Source of the DNA: Janthinobacterium agaricidamnosum NBRC 102515 = DSM 9628
GTDB taxonomy: Bacteria; Pseudomonadota; Gammaproteobacteria; Burkholderiales; Burkholderiaceae_D
Assembly: GCF_000723165.1 (NCBI RefSeq)
Contig: NZ_HG322949.1
Span: forward strand, 430,687 to 494,686
DNA length: 64,000 nt
Direction: 5' to 3'
The position numbers were made by a program, and so were the translations under genes. The notes beneath the pieces were generated by a model that ran no database searches, was not told the DNA's origin, and saw only the letters and a list, made by a program, of their open reading frames with translations. Within the stretch, counting starts at the first letter, position 1. Every line of letters begins with the position of its first letter. Of the stretch, positions 19,163-28,741 are shown piece by piece.

Positions 19163-19208
19163 GGCGCGCGCCGTCTGTTTGACGGTGCTGCGCCGCGGCG
19201 GTTTTTTT
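19163..19208 (+). terminator. Terminator-like stem between lptD and surA
   Basis: CCGTC/GACGG (19171-19175/19181-19185) is nested in GGCGC/GCGCC (19163-19167/19190-19194) and followed, after a GC-rich tail, by seven T (19202-19208). The stem has unpaired bases and its distance to the U-tract is larger than usual, so it may be only a partial terminator that tunes surA relative to lptD. Confidence 0.4.
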
Positions 19209-19255
19209 ATTCACTTGAACTCATGAGCGCTCTACACATTATGCGGAATGCCAGT

Positions 19256-20710
19256 ATGCACCAACTTAAAATTGCAGCGGTCTTGCTGTGCGCCCTGTCC
19301 GGCGCGACAGCCACGAGTGTCTGGGCGCAAGATGCGCAAGCGGCGGCGCCGGCCGCCCCGACTGCGGCGCCTGTCAAGGCACCCGCTACGGCGCCCGCTA
19401 CGGCGCCCGCTACGGCCGCCAGCGCTACCGCCGCGCCGGTCAAGGGTTTTACGCCGCCGGGTTCAAGCAATACCAAAACCATCGATTCCATCGTCGCCGT
19501 CGTCAATGACGACGTGATCACGCGCAACGAGCTGGATACCCGCGTCAAAACCGTGCAGCAGCGCATGAAGGAGAAAAACGTGCCGTTGCCGGAAATGGCG
19601 GACCTGAAGCGTCAATTGCTGGAACGCATGATCGTCGAAATGGCGCAAATGCAACTGGCCAAGGAAATGGGCGTGCGCGTCGATGACCAGACGCTGGACC
19701 GCGCGATTGGCCGTATTGCTGAACAGCAAAAACTGACGGTGCAGGATTTGCGTAACCAGATGGAAAAAGAAGGCACGACCTTTGCTGCTTTCCGTGAAGA
19801 AATTCGTAACGAAATCATCATGCAGCGCCTGCGCGAGCATGAAGTCGACGCCAAGATCCAGATTTCCGACGCCGAAGTGGACGATTTCCTGGCCGCTGAA
19901 AAAGCCGCCGCCAGCGAACAGGTGGAAATGAACCTGTCGCAAATCATGGTGCGCATCCCGGAAAACTCGACGCCCGAGCAAATCGCCGCGCGCCGCGCGC
20001 GCGCCGAAGAAGTGATGCGCCAATTGCGCACCGGCGCCGACTTCGCCAAGATGGCCGGCACCTATTCCGATGCCGGCGACGCACTGAAGGGCGGCGAAAT
20101 CGGCTGGCGCAATAGCGACCGCCTGCCGCCGCTGTTCGCCGAAGCGCTGGGCAAGCTGAAGCCGGGCCAGGTCACGCCGATTATCAAAAGCACCACCGGT
20201 TTCCATATCCTGAAACTGGTCGATCGGCGCACCGCGGCCGACGCCCAGGCCGCCGCCGCCGTGCAGCAAACCCATGCGCGCCACATCCTGATCAAGGTCA
20301 CGCCGACCATGACGGCGTATGACGCCAAGCGCAAGCTGGTCGACTTGAAAGAGCGCCTCGATCACAAGGCCGCCACCTTTGAGGAATTGGCGCGGCTGTT
20401 CAGCAACGACGGCAGCGCCAGCAAGGGCGGCGACCTGGGCTGGCTGTATCCGGGCGATACCGTGCCGGAATTCGAGGCGGCGATGAATGCGCTGAAACCG
20501 GGCGAAGTCAGCGAACCGATCGAAAGCAGTTTCGGTTTCCACCTGATCCAGGTGCTGGAACGCAAGAGCGATGATGTATCGAAAGAGAAACAGCGTAATG
20601 CGGCGCGCAATGCGATCCGCGACCGCAAGCTGGAAGACGCGACCGAAGACTGGGCGCGCCAGGTGCGCGACCGCGCCTACGTCGAATTCCGCAACGATGA
20701 CAGCAAGTAA
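19256..20710 (+). CDS. surA: Periplasmic chaperone / peptidyl-prolyl isomerase SurA
   Basis: 484 residues from the ATG at 19256. I prefer this start to the ATGs at 19223 and 19241: GGA lies 8 bases upstream and the product then begins with a standard signal peptide (MHQLKIAAVLLCALS to SVWAQ). An Ala/Pro/Thr-rich linker follows, then the N-terminal chaperone domain (IVAVVNDDVITRNELDTRV) and two parvulin domains (SQIMVRIP... and ARHILIKV...GGDLGWLYPGD). It escorts outer-membrane barrel proteins, including LptD encoded next to it. Confidence 0.93.
   Translation: MHQLKIAAVLLCALSGATATSVWAQDAQAAAPAAPTAAPVKAPATAPATAPATAASATAAPVKGFTPPGSSNTKTIDSIVAVVNDDVITRNELDTRVKTVQQRMKEKNVPLPEMADLKRQLLERMIVEMAQMQLAKEMGVRVDDQTLDRAIGRIAEQQKLTVQDLRNQMEKEGTTFAAFREEIRNEIIMQRLREHEVDAKIQISDAEVDDFLAAEKAAASEQVEMNLSQIMVRIPENSTPEQIAARRARAEEVMRQLRTGADFAKMAGTYSDAGDALKGGEIGWRNSDRLPPLFAEALGKLKPGQVTPIIKSTTGFHILKLVDRRTAADAQAAAAVQQTHARHILIKVTPTMTAYDAKRKLVDLKERLDHKAATFEELARLFSNDGSASKGGDLGWLYPGDTVPEFEAAMNALKPGEVSEPIESSFGFHLIQVLERKSDDVSKEKQRNAARNAIRDRKLEDATEDWARQVRDRAYVEFRNDDSK
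19379..19414 (+). repeat. Three 12-bp tandem repeats in surA
   Basis: Three units of GCRCCCGCTACG in direct tandem at 19379-19390, 19391-19402 and 19403-19414. They encode the Ala-Pro-Ala-Thr repeats of the linker after the SurA signal peptide. Copy number can be expected to vary in frame without breaking the gene. Confidence 0.85.
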
Positions 20711-20716
20711 TTTGCC

Positions 20717-21796
20717 ATGACGAGCGTGTCGTATCCGGTCATGCGGGCCGCAGTGCGCCCGGTGGTGGCGATCACCTGCGGTGAGCCGGCCGGCATCGGT
20801 CCGGAAATTTCGATCCGCGCCGCCTGGGCCATGCGCGATGAAGTCAATTGCGTATTACTCGGCGACGCCGCCTTGCTGGCGCTGACGGCCAGCCTGATCG
20901 ATCCCGGGATCCGGCTGGCGGCGTTGTCGCTGCAAGCGGTGCGCAACGGCGGCTTGCCGCATTTCGGCCCGCAGCGCATCGCCGTGGTCGATATCCCGAC
21001 TTCGACCAACGTGATTCCCGGTCTGCTGGACAAGGAAAACGGCCGCGCCGTGCTGGCCACGCTGGATGCCGCGATCGAAGGCATCCAGGCTGGCTGGTTC
21101 AGCGCGATGGTCACCGCGCCATTGCAAAAAAGCACCATCAACGATGCCGGCGTGGCTTTTTCGGGCCATACCGAATACCTGGCCGAAAAAACCGGCACGC
21201 AACAGGTGGTGATGATGCTGGCCGGCCAGCCCGGCTATGGCGCGCCGTATCTGCGGGTGGCGCTGGCGACCACCCACTTGGCGCTGAAAGACGTGCCGGC
21301 CGCGATTACCCAGAACAGCCTGGCGACCACGCTCGATATCATTCACCACGATTTGCAGACCAAGTTCGGCATCGCCGCACCACGCATCCTGGTCACCGGC
21401 CTGAACCCGCATGCGGGCGAGGGCGGTTACCTGGGACGCGAAGAAATCGATGTCATCATCCCGGCGCTGGACGCGGCGCGCGCGCGCGGCATCGATGCGC
21501 GCGGCCCCTATCCGGCCGACACCCTGTTCCAGCCAAAATACCTGGCCGATGCCGATTGCGTGCTGGCCATGTACCACGACCAGGGCTTGCCGGTCTTGAA
21601 GCACGCCACCTTCGGCAACGGCATCAACGTCACGCTCGGCTTGCCGCTGATACGCACCTCGGTCGATCACGGCACCGCACTCGACCTGGCCGCCCAAGGG
21701 CTGGGCCTGGCCGACTGTTCCAGCATGGAGGCGGCGATCCGGGCCGCGCTCGACATGGTGCTGGCCAGCCAGGCCCCGGCCACCCGCGCAGGCTGA
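20717..21796 (+). CDS. pdxA: 4-hydroxythreonine-4-phosphate dehydrogenase
   Basis: 359 residues. Signatures: [13 protein letters not shown] at the start, GHTEYLAE near 156, the metal-binding [11 protein letters not shown] near 229 and [12 protein letters not shown] near 285, with [16 protein letters not shown] near 313. It catalyses an NAD-dependent step of pyridoxal phosphate synthesis. It starts 6 bases after surA stops and belongs to the lptD-surA-pdxA-rsmA unit. A second ATG lies 8 codons in; the first is taken. Confidence 0.95.
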   Translation: MTSVSYPVMRAAVRPVVAITCGEPAGIGPEISIRAAWAMRDEVNCVLLGDAALLALTASLIDPGIRLAALSLQAVRNGGLPHFGPQRIAVVDIPTSTNVIPGLLDKENGRAVLATLDAAIEGIQAGWFSAMVTAPLQKSTINDAGVAFSGHTEYLAEKTGTQQVVMMLAGQPGYGAPYLRVALATTHLALKDVPAAITQNSLATTLDIIHHDLQTKFGIAAPRILVTGLNPHAGEGGYLGREEIDVIIPALDAARARGIDARGPYPADTLFQPKYLADADCVLAMYHDQGLPVLKHATFGNGINVTLGLPLIRTSVDHGTALDLAAQGLGLADCSSMEAAIRAALDMVLASQAPATRAG

Positions 21797-21838
21797 TACC
21801 CCGCCTGCGTTTCACCGCATACACCAGAAGAACCTCTT

Positions 21839-22615
21839 ATGAAACACATTGCCCGCAAACGCTTCGGCCAGAACTTCCTGCATGACCGCTTCGTACTCGA
21901 CGACATTACCGCCGCCATCGCGCCGCTACAAGATGACAGCATGGTCGAGATCGGCCCTGGCCTGGGCGCGATGACCGAACAATTGCTCCGGCATGTGAAC
22001 CGGATGCACGTGGTGGAGCTGGACCGCGACTTGATCGTGCGCCTGGAAAAAGCGTTCAATCCGGCCAAGCTGACGATTCATTCCGGCGATGCGCTGAAAT
22101 TCGATTTTGCGCAACTCCCGGTGGCCGCAGGCAAGAAGCTGCGCATCGTCGGCAATTTGCCGTACAACATTTCCAGTCCGCTACTCTTCCATCTGGCAAC
22201 GTTTGCGCCGCTGGTGCAAGACCAGCATTTCATGTTGCAAAAGGAAGTCGTCGAACGCATGGTCGCCGAGCCTGGCAGCAAGGCTTACGGCCGTTTGTCG
22301 GTGATGCTGCAATGGCGTTATGACATGTCGCTGCTGTTCATCGTGCCGCCGACCGCCTTCGATCCGCCGCCGAAAGTCGAATCGGCGATCGTGCGCATGA
22401 TTCCGGTCGCCGAACGTTTGCCATGCGACCAGGAAACCTTGGAGGCGGTGGTGCTGAAAGCGTTTTCGCAACGCCGCAAGGTGATCCGCAATTGCCTGGC
22501 AGGCATGTTCACCGAGCAGCAAATTATCGCGGCCGGCATCGATCCGACCATGCGCCCGGAAACCGTCGGCCTGGAGCAATACGTGGCGCTGGCGAACCTG
22601 TTGCAGCCCGTGTAG
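21839..22615 (+). CDS. rsmA: 16S rRNA dimethyladenosine transferase RsmA (KsgA)
   Basis: 258 residues. [10 protein letters not shown] at the N-terminus, SAM-binding [15 protein letters not shown] near 39, VELDRDL near 60 and the target-base motif [17 protein letters not shown] near 103 define the family. It dimethylates A1518 and A1519 of 16S rRNA during 30S maturation. It is the last gene of its unit and ends one base from the stop of the convergent lysR. Confidence 0.97.
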   Translation: MKHIARKRFGQNFLHDRFVLDDITAAIAPLQDDSMVEIGPGLGAMTEQLLRHVNRMHVVELDRDLIVRLEKAFNPAKLTIHSGDALKFDFAQLPVAAGKKLRIVGNLPYNISSPLLFHLATFAPLVQDQHFMLQKEVVERMVAEPGSKAYGRLSVMLQWRYDMSLLFIVPPTAFDPPPKVESAIVRMIPVAERLPCDQETLEAVVLKAFSQRRKVIRNCLAGMFTEQQIIAAGIDPTMRPETVGLEQYVALANLLQPV

Positions 22616-22616
22616 T

Positions 22617-23534
22617 TCAGTACCACTGATTGACGCGCTTCAAATCCTGGCGCAGCGCTGAAAAACAATGGTCGATATGCTGGTTGCGGCTGACCTCGTT
22701 ACGCCGCATCAGCGCCACCTTGCGTTTCGAGGTCGGCGCGCGCAGCGGCGCCACGTGCAGCTCGCCGTCGCGCAAGAAGGTGGTGTACAGGCTGGGCATG
22801 ATGCCGACCGCGATGCCTGCCCGCACCACGCCGTACAGCGATTCGCTGTGCAGCATGTGGTACAGGCTGGACGGCTTCAAGCCGTGCTGGTGCAGCGCAT
22901 TCGATGCGAATTCCCAGATGCTGCCCTTGGTAAAGACGACGATCTCTTCGCCCGCCAATTGTTCCCAGCGCACCTCCTGCAGCACCGCCAGCCGGTGCAG
23001 CCGCGCCGTCACCAGCACCAGTTCATCCTCGAACAGGCTGACGCTTTCCAGCGCGACCGATCCCGGCACTTCAATGCCGACGCAAAAATCCAGCTGACCC
23101 GAATACAGCGCGTTCAGCAAGCCGTCGTTCGGCATGTCCGACAAGACGATCTCGACCGTGTCGCCATGCAGCTCGCTGTAGCGCGCCACGGCGGTCGCGG
23201 TCAGCGCCATCGCCGACGGAATCGCGCCGATCCGGATGCGGTGCCGGCCGCTGCCGATGGCGCGCTGGATGTCGGCAAAGGTGTTGCTGGCGGTATTCAA
23301 CAAATGCGTCGCATAGTCGAGGGCAAGTTTTCCTTCGCGTGTCAACTCCAGTTGGTGCGTTGTGCGATTAAACAACTTATTACCAAGTTGATTTTCCAGT
23401 AATTTTATCGATGCGCTCAGCGCCGGCTGGGTCACGCACAATTCTTGTGCAGCCTTACTGAAGCTATTCACCCGGGAAAGTGTGACAAATGCTTGTAAAT
23501 GGCGCAGGGAGATTTTTTTGGTGAGCTCGTGCAT
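22617..23534 (-). CDS. LysR-type regulator, likely controls the porin/ABC/nucleoside cluster
   Basis: 305 residues from the ATG at 23534; a longer frame to 23633 has no typical LysR start. The helix-turn-helix is at the N-terminus (LRHLQAFVTLSRVNSFSKAA... TQPALSASIKLLENQLG), followed by a LysR substrate-binding domain. It diverges from the porin gene that leads the nucleoside cluster, the usual position of a LysR regulator relative to its target. The effector may be the imported compound or a breakdown product; this is inference. Confidence 0.85.
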   Translation of the reverse strand: MHELTKKISLRHLQAFVTLSRVNSFSKAAQELCVTQPALSASIKLLENQLGNKLFNRTTHQLELTREGKLALDYATHLLNTASNTFADIQRAIGSGRHRIRIGAIPSAMALTATAVARYSELHGDTVEIVLSDMPNDGLLNALYSGQLDFCVGIEVPGSVALESVSLFEDELVLVTARLHRLAVLQEVRWEQLAGEEIVVFTKGSIWEFASNALHQHGLKPSSLYHMLHSESLYGVVRAGIAVGIMPSLYTTFLRDGELHVAPLRAPTSKRKVALMRRNEVSRNQHIDHCFSALRQDLKRVNQWY

Positions 23535-23573
23535 GTTTTGTTTATTAAAAAAAGTAATGGATTTATAAAAATA

Positions 23574-23586
23574 AACAAATTTTGTT
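23574..23586. promoter_or_regulatory. Possible LysR operator between lysR and the porin gene
   Basis: AACAAA (23574-23579) and TTTGTT (23581-23586) form a palindrome in the 212-base AT-rich divergent region. LysR sites often have T-N11-A dyads; this one has the right place but only average sequence support. Confidence 0.3.
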
Positions 23587-23746
23587 ATCCCGCAATTTAC
23601 CATATTCTGAGCCCATCTCAGCTTGTCATGCAATTAACAGTTGTTGACCAGCGATGAACGCGGCGCCGACATCCTCGGCCGTATGCCGGTCATCAGATAA
23701 AGACAAGCGGATTAATCAATCTATTTTAATTTTGGACGGGGCGGCG

Positions 23747-24871
23747 ATGAACAAGTTGATGACTGGAACGATGGTAGTGGGGGGCTTGCTGGCGCTGCAA
23801 AGCTCGGGCGCCGCGATGGCGCAAAGCAATGTGCAAGTCTACGGCCTGTTGTCGGCCGGTATCGGCTACACCTCGGATGAAAACGGCCATGCGCTGACGC
23901 ACGCCCTGAGCGGCACCAACCAGAATCCGCGCATCGGCTTTCGCGGCCAGGAAGACCTGGGCGACGGCAACAAGGCGATCTTCGTCCTGGAAAACGGTTT
24001 CAACGTGATGACCGGCACCGCCTCGCAAAGCGGCCGCCTGTTCGGCCGCCAGTCGCTGGTCGGCCTCAGCAGCAACGACAAGGGGACGCTGACGCTGGGC
24101 CGCCAATATGAAGCGGTCAAGGATTACCTGGGTCCGGTGGTGATCGCCAGTAACGGCGTGCACATCGGCGACAACGACAATGGCTACAACAATCTGCGGG
24201 TACAGAACGCCGTCAAATATGTCAGCCCGAACCTGAAAAACTTTTCCTTCACCGGCCTGTACGGCTTCAGCGAAAACGCCGAGAACGACGTCCGCAACCG
24301 CGTCTACAGCTTGGGCGCCGGCTACAAGGTCGATGCGTTCAGCTGGGCGCTGGCGTATTCCAAACTCGAATATCCGAACAACCCGGCTGCGCCGAATGGC
24401 GCGATCGGCAACGATTACGCCAGTTCATTGCTGATTTTCGACAAGAGCGCGCTGAAAGGCGGCGCCGGCGTGCGCGACCAGGCCATCGCCGGCACCGGCG
24501 GTTTTTACAATGTCGGCCGTACCAAGTTCGGCATGTTGTATACCAATGTCCGCTATCACTATCTGGACCAAAGCAACCTGACGCTGCAAAACATCGACCT
24601 GAACGTCAACCACCGCATCACCGAAGCGCTGAACCTGGGCGCGTCCTACTTCTTTACCACCGGCAAATACGATGTGATCAACAAGGAGCCGAAATGGCAC
24701 CAGGTCAATTTCCAGGCCGATTATTTCCTGTCCAAGCGCACTGACGTGGCCGTCACGTGGAGTTATCAGAAAGCCGCCGGCGATGCGACTTTCGCCCGCG
24801 TATTCGGTTTTGGCGCGTCGCAAGGGAAGACACAGAGCGTGGTCATCGTCGGCATGCGGCACTATTTCTAA
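23747..24871 (+). CDS. Gram-negative porin (trimeric, general-diffusion type)
   Basis: 374 residues from the ATG at 23747, chosen for its GGACGGGG ribosome site and because a signal peptide starts there (MNKLMTGTMVVGGLLALQSS, ending near GAAMAQ). The mature protein begins SNVQVYGLLSAGIGY and has the burkholderial porin signatures NPRIGFRGQEDLGDGNKAIF and FGRQSLVGLS, ending in the aromatic GMRHYF that barrel assembly requires. It lies directly before a periplasmic binding protein gene, so it probably admits the substrate of that importer. Confidence 0.9.
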   Translation: MNKLMTGTMVVGGLLALQSSGAAMAQSNVQVYGLLSAGIGYTSDENGHALTHALSGTNQNPRIGFRGQEDLGDGNKAIFVLENGFNVMTGTASQSGRLFGRQSLVGLSSNDKGTLTLGRQYEAVKDYLGPVVIASNGVHIGDNDNGYNNLRVQNAVKYVSPNLKNFSFTGLYGFSENAENDVRNRVYSLGAGYKVDAFSWALAYSKLEYPNNPAAPNGAIGNDYASSLLIFDKSALKGGAGVRDQAIAGTGGFYNVGRTKFGMLYTNVRYHYLDQSNLTLQNIDLNVNHRITEALNLGASYFFTTGKYDVINKEPKWHQVNFQADYFLSKRTDVAVTWSYQKAAGDATFARVFGFGASQGKTQSVVIVGMRHYF

Positions 24872-24922
24872 GCGCCTATAATTTCCGTGGTAGCACTGAT
24901 CCCCCACATCAAAGGAAGCATC

Positions 24923-25948
24923 TTGAAAAAAACGTTATTAGCGATGAGCCTAGGTCTCGGCATGTTGGCCGGCGCCGCCCACGCGGAAAAACGCGAACTG
25001 GTCATTTCGGCGTATCCGATCGCCCAGCCCCTGTTCATGAAATATGTCTACCAGCCATTCAAGGAAAAGTGCGGCTGCGAAATCAAGGTCGAGACCGGCA
25101 ATAACGCCGACCGTATCGCCAAGCTGGACATGAACCGCAATAACCCGGTGATCGACCTGGTGCTGCTGTCCGATTCGGGCATGCTGGAAGCGGCCAGGAA
25201 AAACCTGGTCCAGCCGCTCGATTATTCGAAGCTGAAAAACTACAGCCAGTTGTACGATGTCGCGAAAAATCCGATCGGCGGCAACCTGGCGGTCGGCTAC
25301 ACGCTGTATTCGGTCGGCCTGGTGTACCGCACCGACAAGACCGCGCCGCTGGCGTCGTGGAAAGACCTGTGGCGCGCCGACTTGAAGGGCCGCGTCGCCT
25401 TCCCCGACGTCAGCACCACCCAGGGGCCGCTGATGCTGCACATGGCCGACCTGGCCTGGGGCGGCAAGACGCCGGACTACGCCACCGGTTTCCAGAAAAT
25501 CGTCGCCATCAAGCCGAACGTGGTGACCTTCTCGAAAAACAGCGCCCAGCTGGCCGCGCTGTTCGCCCAGGATGAAATCTGGGCCGCGCCGGTGGCGCGT
25601 TTCACCTGGTCGCAAATGATGAAGACCGGCTTGCCGCTGCGCTGGAGCGTACCGGCCGAAGGCCAGGCCGCGGGCATGAACGTGATGGGCATCGTCGCCA
25701 AATCGAAGAATGCCGACCTGGCTTACCAGTTGATGGACTTCTGGCTGTCGAAGGACGTGCAAACCGCGCTGGCGACCAACCTGGTCGATTCGCCGGTCAA
25801 CAAGGAAGTGCGTTTGTCGCCGGCCGCCGCGGAATTCAATACCTACGGCGCGGACCAGATCAAGTCGCTCAAATTCGTCAAGCCGGAATTGATCCTGCAG
25901 CAGCGTTCCGCCTGGATCGCGCAATGGAACAAGGCCATGAGCCAGTAG
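24923..25948 (+). CDS. ABC transporter periplasmic substrate-binding protein
   Basis: 341 residues from a TTG start at 24923, preceded by AAAGGAAG at 5-base spacing; this start gives a perfect signal peptide (MKKTLLAMSLGLGMLAGAAHA). Mature start EKRELVISAYPIAQPLFMKY, with DLVLLSDSGMLEAARK and PNVVTFSKNSAQLAALFAQ, resembles iron/spermidine/phosphonate-type binding proteins (SBP_bac_6/8, PotD- or AfuA-like), not the BMP or CUT2 proteins that usually serve nucleosides. Its ligand is unknown; downstream enzymes suggest a purine nucleoside or related compound. Confidence 0.85.
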   Translation: MKKTLLAMSLGLGMLAGAAHAEKRELVISAYPIAQPLFMKYVYQPFKEKCGCEIKVETGNNADRIAKLDMNRNNPVIDLVLLSDSGMLEAARKNLVQPLDYSKLKNYSQLYDVAKNPIGGNLAVGYTLYSVGLVYRTDKTAPLASWKDLWRADLKGRVAFPDVSTTQGPLMLHMADLAWGGKTPDYATGFQKIVAIKPNVVTFSKNSAQLAALFAQDEIWAAPVARFTWSQMMKTGLPLRWSVPAEGQAAGMNVMGIVAKSKNADLAYQLMDFWLSKDVQTALATNLVDSPVNKEVRLSPAAAEFNTYGADQIKSLKFVKPELILQQRSAWIAQWNKAMSQ

Positions 25949-25989
25949 AGCGCCCGGCAAGACGTCCATGGCGGCGTTGCATTGCCTTG

Positions 25990-26031
25990 CCCTGAGCGTC
26001 TTGTCAGGCGCTCAGGGTGGCGGATTTTTTT
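25990..26031 (+). terminator. Intra-operon stem-loop with distant T-run
   Basis: CCCTGAGCG (25990-25998) and CGCTCAGGG (26009-26017) form a perfect 9-bp stem with a 10-base loop, then 7 bases and a run of T at 26025-26031. It sits between the binding-protein gene and the first permease. It may be a leaky terminator or a 3'-end stabiliser that keeps binding protein in excess over membrane components. Confidence 0.5.
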
Positions 26032-26051
26032 GCATGGTTGAAGGGAGTGGC

Positions 26052-26894
26052 ATGTTTGTTGATCAAAAAAAGCGCGCCGGCATGCTGCTGGTGCTGCCCG
26101 CGCTGATTTTTGTCGTGGTCTGTTTTTTGCTGCCGGTGCTGGCCTTGCTGGCCGAGGCGTTCCGCGTCGGCGACGGCGGCCTGCAATGGGGGCTGGACCG
26201 GTTTATCGCGTTCTTTTCACAAGACTATAACCGCACCATTTTCTGGCGCACGCTGCGCATCGCCGCGCTGGTCACGCTGGCCTCGGTGCTGCTCGGCTAT
26301 CCGGCCGCGCAGGCGATCGCCAAGGTGTCGCCGCGCTGGCGCGGGCTGGTGGTCGGCATGATGATCCTGCCGCTGATGGTGTCGCCGATCGCGCGCACCT
26401 ACGCATGGATCGTGCTGCTGGGCCGTAACGGTGCCGTCAACGCGGCGCTGGTCGGCATGGGTTTCACCGACGAGCCGCTGCGCATCCTGTTCACCGAATT
26501 CGCGGTCTTCGTCGGCTTGCTGCAATTGCTGCTGCCGCTGATGCTGATGTCGCTGGCCGGCGCGCTGGAAAACCTGCCGCGCGACGTCGGCCCGGCAGCC
26601 GCCACGCTGGGCGCCAGCCCGTGGCAGGTATTTTGCAAAGTCACCTTGCCGCTGACCCAGGAGGGCCTGGTGGTCGGCGGCACGCTGGTATTTACCGGCT
26701 GCGTCACCGCCTATGTCACGCCGGCGCTGCTGGGCGGCACCAAGGTGCTGATGCTGGAAACCCTGTTGTATCAAAAAGTCAGCGTGGAAAGCGATTTCGG
26801 CGCGGCCAACGTGATCGCGGTGATCCTGGTCGCCATGACGCTGCTGGTCAACGCCGCCTTGAAACGCATTTCGTCTAGCCGGAGTTCCGTATGA
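26052..26894 (+). CDS. ABC transporter permease (PotB-like)
   Basis: 280 residues from the ATG at 26052 (AAGGGAG just upstream; the frame is open to 25968 but that part overlaps the stem-loop). Six or so membrane segments, including MLLVLPALIFVVVCFLLPVL at the start. The ATPase-contacting EAA loop reads GPAAATLGASPWQVFCKVTL near 195. Typical of the spermidine/putrescine permease subfamily. The stop overlaps the next permease start by 4 bases. Confidence 0.88.
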   Translation: MFVDQKKRAGMLLVLPALIFVVVCFLLPVLALLAEAFRVGDGGLQWGLDRFIAFFSQDYNRTIFWRTLRIAALVTLASVLLGYPAAQAIAKVSPRWRGLVVGMMILPLMVSPIARTYAWIVLLGRNGAVNAALVGMGFTDEPLRILFTEFAVFVGLLQLLLPLMLMSLAGALENLPRDVGPAAATLGASPWQVFCKVTLPLTQEGLVVGGTLVFTGCVTAYVTPALLGGTKVLMLETLLYQKVSVESDFGAANVIAVILVAMTLLVNAALKRISSSRSSV

Positions 26895-27670
26895 AACAAA
26901 GTCTGTTGTCGCGCCTGATGCTATGGCTGGTGTTCCTGTTCTTGCTGGGGCCGTTCGCCATCGTCGTGCTGGCCGGTTTCAGCGGCGGCGAGACGCTGGC
27001 CTTCCCGCCGCCGTCGTATTCGCTGCGCTGGATTGCCGAAGTGTGGGCCGCGCCGGAATTCCGCCGCGCGTTCCAGACCAGCCTGGAAATCGGCCTGATC
27101 GCCACCGTCGCCGCGCTGGCCCTGGGGATCCCGGTCGCGTATGCCTTTTCGCGCATGCCGCCGCCCGGCATCGGCGTGATCCGCCAGGTCTTGACGTCGC
27201 CGCTGATCATCCCGGCGATCCTGGTCGGCCTCGGCTTGCTGAATCACCTGGTGCTGACGATTAACGCGCCGGTCTACCTGGGCCTGCTGATCGGGCATAC
27301 CGCGCTGCTGATCCCGTATGCGGTGCGGGTGGTGTACGCCAGCCTGGTCAACCTGCGGGTCGATATCGAGGACGCCGCCATCACGCTGGGCGCGTCGCGT
27401 CCGCGCACCTTCTTCATGATCGTGCTGCCGAATATCCGCAACGCCGTCATCGCGGCCTTTTTCCTCGCCTTCGTCACCTCGTTCAACCAGGTGCCGGTGT
27501 CGCTGTTCCTGACCGGCCCCGGCATCACGACTTTGCCGATCGAAATGCTGGGCCATATGGAAAACAGCTTCGACCCGTCGATCGCCGCCATCTCCACCTT
27601 GCTGGTCTTGTTCACCATGGCTTTCGTGATGGTGACCGAGAAGGTGCTGGGCATTTCAAAATACATGTAA
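26891..27670 (+). CDS. ABC transporter permease (PotC-like)
   Basis: 259 residues, six membrane segments beginning LMLWLVFLFLLGPFAIVVLA. EAA loop DAAITLGASRPRTFFMIVLP near 160. Sister to the preceding permease, forming a heterodimeric channel. ATGA overlap with it and 7 bases before the ATPase gene. Confidence 0.9.
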   Translation: MKQSLLSRLMLWLVFLFLLGPFAIVVLAGFSGGETLAFPPPSYSLRWIAEVWAAPEFRRAFQTSLEIGLIATVAALALGIPVAYAFSRMPPPGIGVIRQVLTSPLIIPAILVGLGLLNHLVLTINAPVYLGLLIGHTALLIPYAVRVVYASLVNLRVDIEDAAITLGASRPRTFFMIVLPNIRNAVIAAFFLAFVTSFNQVPVSLFLTGPGITTLPIEMLGHMENSFDPSIAAISTLLVLFTMAFVMVTEKVLGISKYM

Positions 27671-27677
27671 GGACACC

Positions 27678-28709
27678 ATGAGTTATCTGGAACTGCATAA
27701 GCTGACCCTCGGTTACGCCAAGAACACCACCTCCGTCAAAGACCTCGACCTGAACGTCGAGAAAGGCGAGCTGATTTCGCTGCTCGGCCCCAGCGGCTGC
27801 GGCAAGACCACCACCATGCGCGCGATCGCCGGCCTGATGCCGATGCAATCGGGCCGCATCGTGCTGGACGGCCGCGAGATCGGCAAGCTGGCGCCGAACA
27901 AGCGCAATATCGGCATGGTGTTCCAGTCGTACGCGCTGTTTCCCCATTTGAATGTGTTCGACAACGTCGCCTTCGGCCTGCGCCTGCGCAAGGTGCCGCA
28001 GCAAATCCTGCGCGGCAAGGTCGAGGCGGTCATCGCGGCGGTCGGCCTGAGCGGCTTTGAAACCCGCTTGCCGGCCCAGATGTCGGGCGGCCAGCAGCAG
28101 CGCGTGGCGCTGGCGCGCGCCATCGTGGTCGAGCCTGACTTACTGCTGCTCGACGAGCCGCTGTCGAACCTGGACGCCAAGCTGCGGGTGCAGATGCGCG
28201 CCGAATTGCGCCGCATCCAGCGCGAGCTGGGCATCACCATGCTGTACGTGACGCACGACCAGGAAGAAGCGCTGGCGCTGTCCGACCGCATCGTCGTCAT
28301 GAATGGCGGCCGCATCGAACAGCTGGCCGTGCCCGAAGCTGTGTTCAATACGCCGGCCAGCCGTTTTGTGGCCAACTTCATGGGCTTTGAAAACCTGTTC
28401 GACTACCGCGACGGCGCGCTGCACCACGACGGCAGCAGCCTGCCCTACAGCGCCCCGGTGCTGCCTGGCACCAAGGTGCTGGGCTGGCGTCCGGACCGGG
28501 TGCTGGTGTGCGGGCTGGGCGATCCGGCCGGCCAGTACACCGGCGTGGTGGCGGCGCGCGGCTTCCTCGGCGACACCGTCGAATACCTGCTGCAAACCGC
28601 GATCGGCACCGTCAAGGGCATTTCCGCCGCCGGCGGCCCGGCCTGGCCGGAAGGCACCGAAGTGATGTTCGCGCTGCCGGCCAGCGGCGCCTTGTGTTTG
28701 ACCGCCTGA
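27678..28709 (+). CDS. ABC transporter ATP-binding protein (PotA-like)
   Basis: 343 residues. Walker A GPSGCGKT at 37-44, Q-loop VFQSYALFPHL near 82, signature MSGGQQQRVALARAI near 134, Walker B LLLLDEPLSNLDA near 156 and the switch His in YVTHDQEEAL near 190. A C-terminal ~100-residue TOBE-like regulatory domain follows (from about 240). It powers the importer formed with the two upstream permeases. AAGGA precedes its ATG. The 3' end lies 32 bases before the nucleoside hydrolase gene. Confidence 0.92.
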   Translation: MSYLELHKLTLGYAKNTTSVKDLDLNVEKGELISLLGPSGCGKTTTMRAIAGLMPMQSGRIVLDGREIGKLAPNKRNIGMVFQSYALFPHLNVFDNVAFGLRLRKVPQQILRGKVEAVIAAVGLSGFETRLPAQMSGGQQQRVALARAIVVEPDLLLLDEPLSNLDAKLRVQMRAELRRIQRELGITMLYVTHDQEEALALSDRIVVMNGGRIEQLAVPEAVFNTPASRFVANFMGFENLFDYRDGALHHDGSSLPYSAPVLPGTKVLGWRPDRVLVCGLGDPAGQYTGVVAARGFLGDTVEYLLQTAIGTVKGISAAGGPAWPEGTEVMFALPASGALCLTA

Positions 28710-28741
28710 ACCGGCGCCACACCATCCGACAGGAGAATTCC

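Noticed and set aside
23654..23746. Longer start for the porin
   Set aside because: It would place 31 polar residues before the signal peptide; the ATG at 23747 has a good ribosome site.
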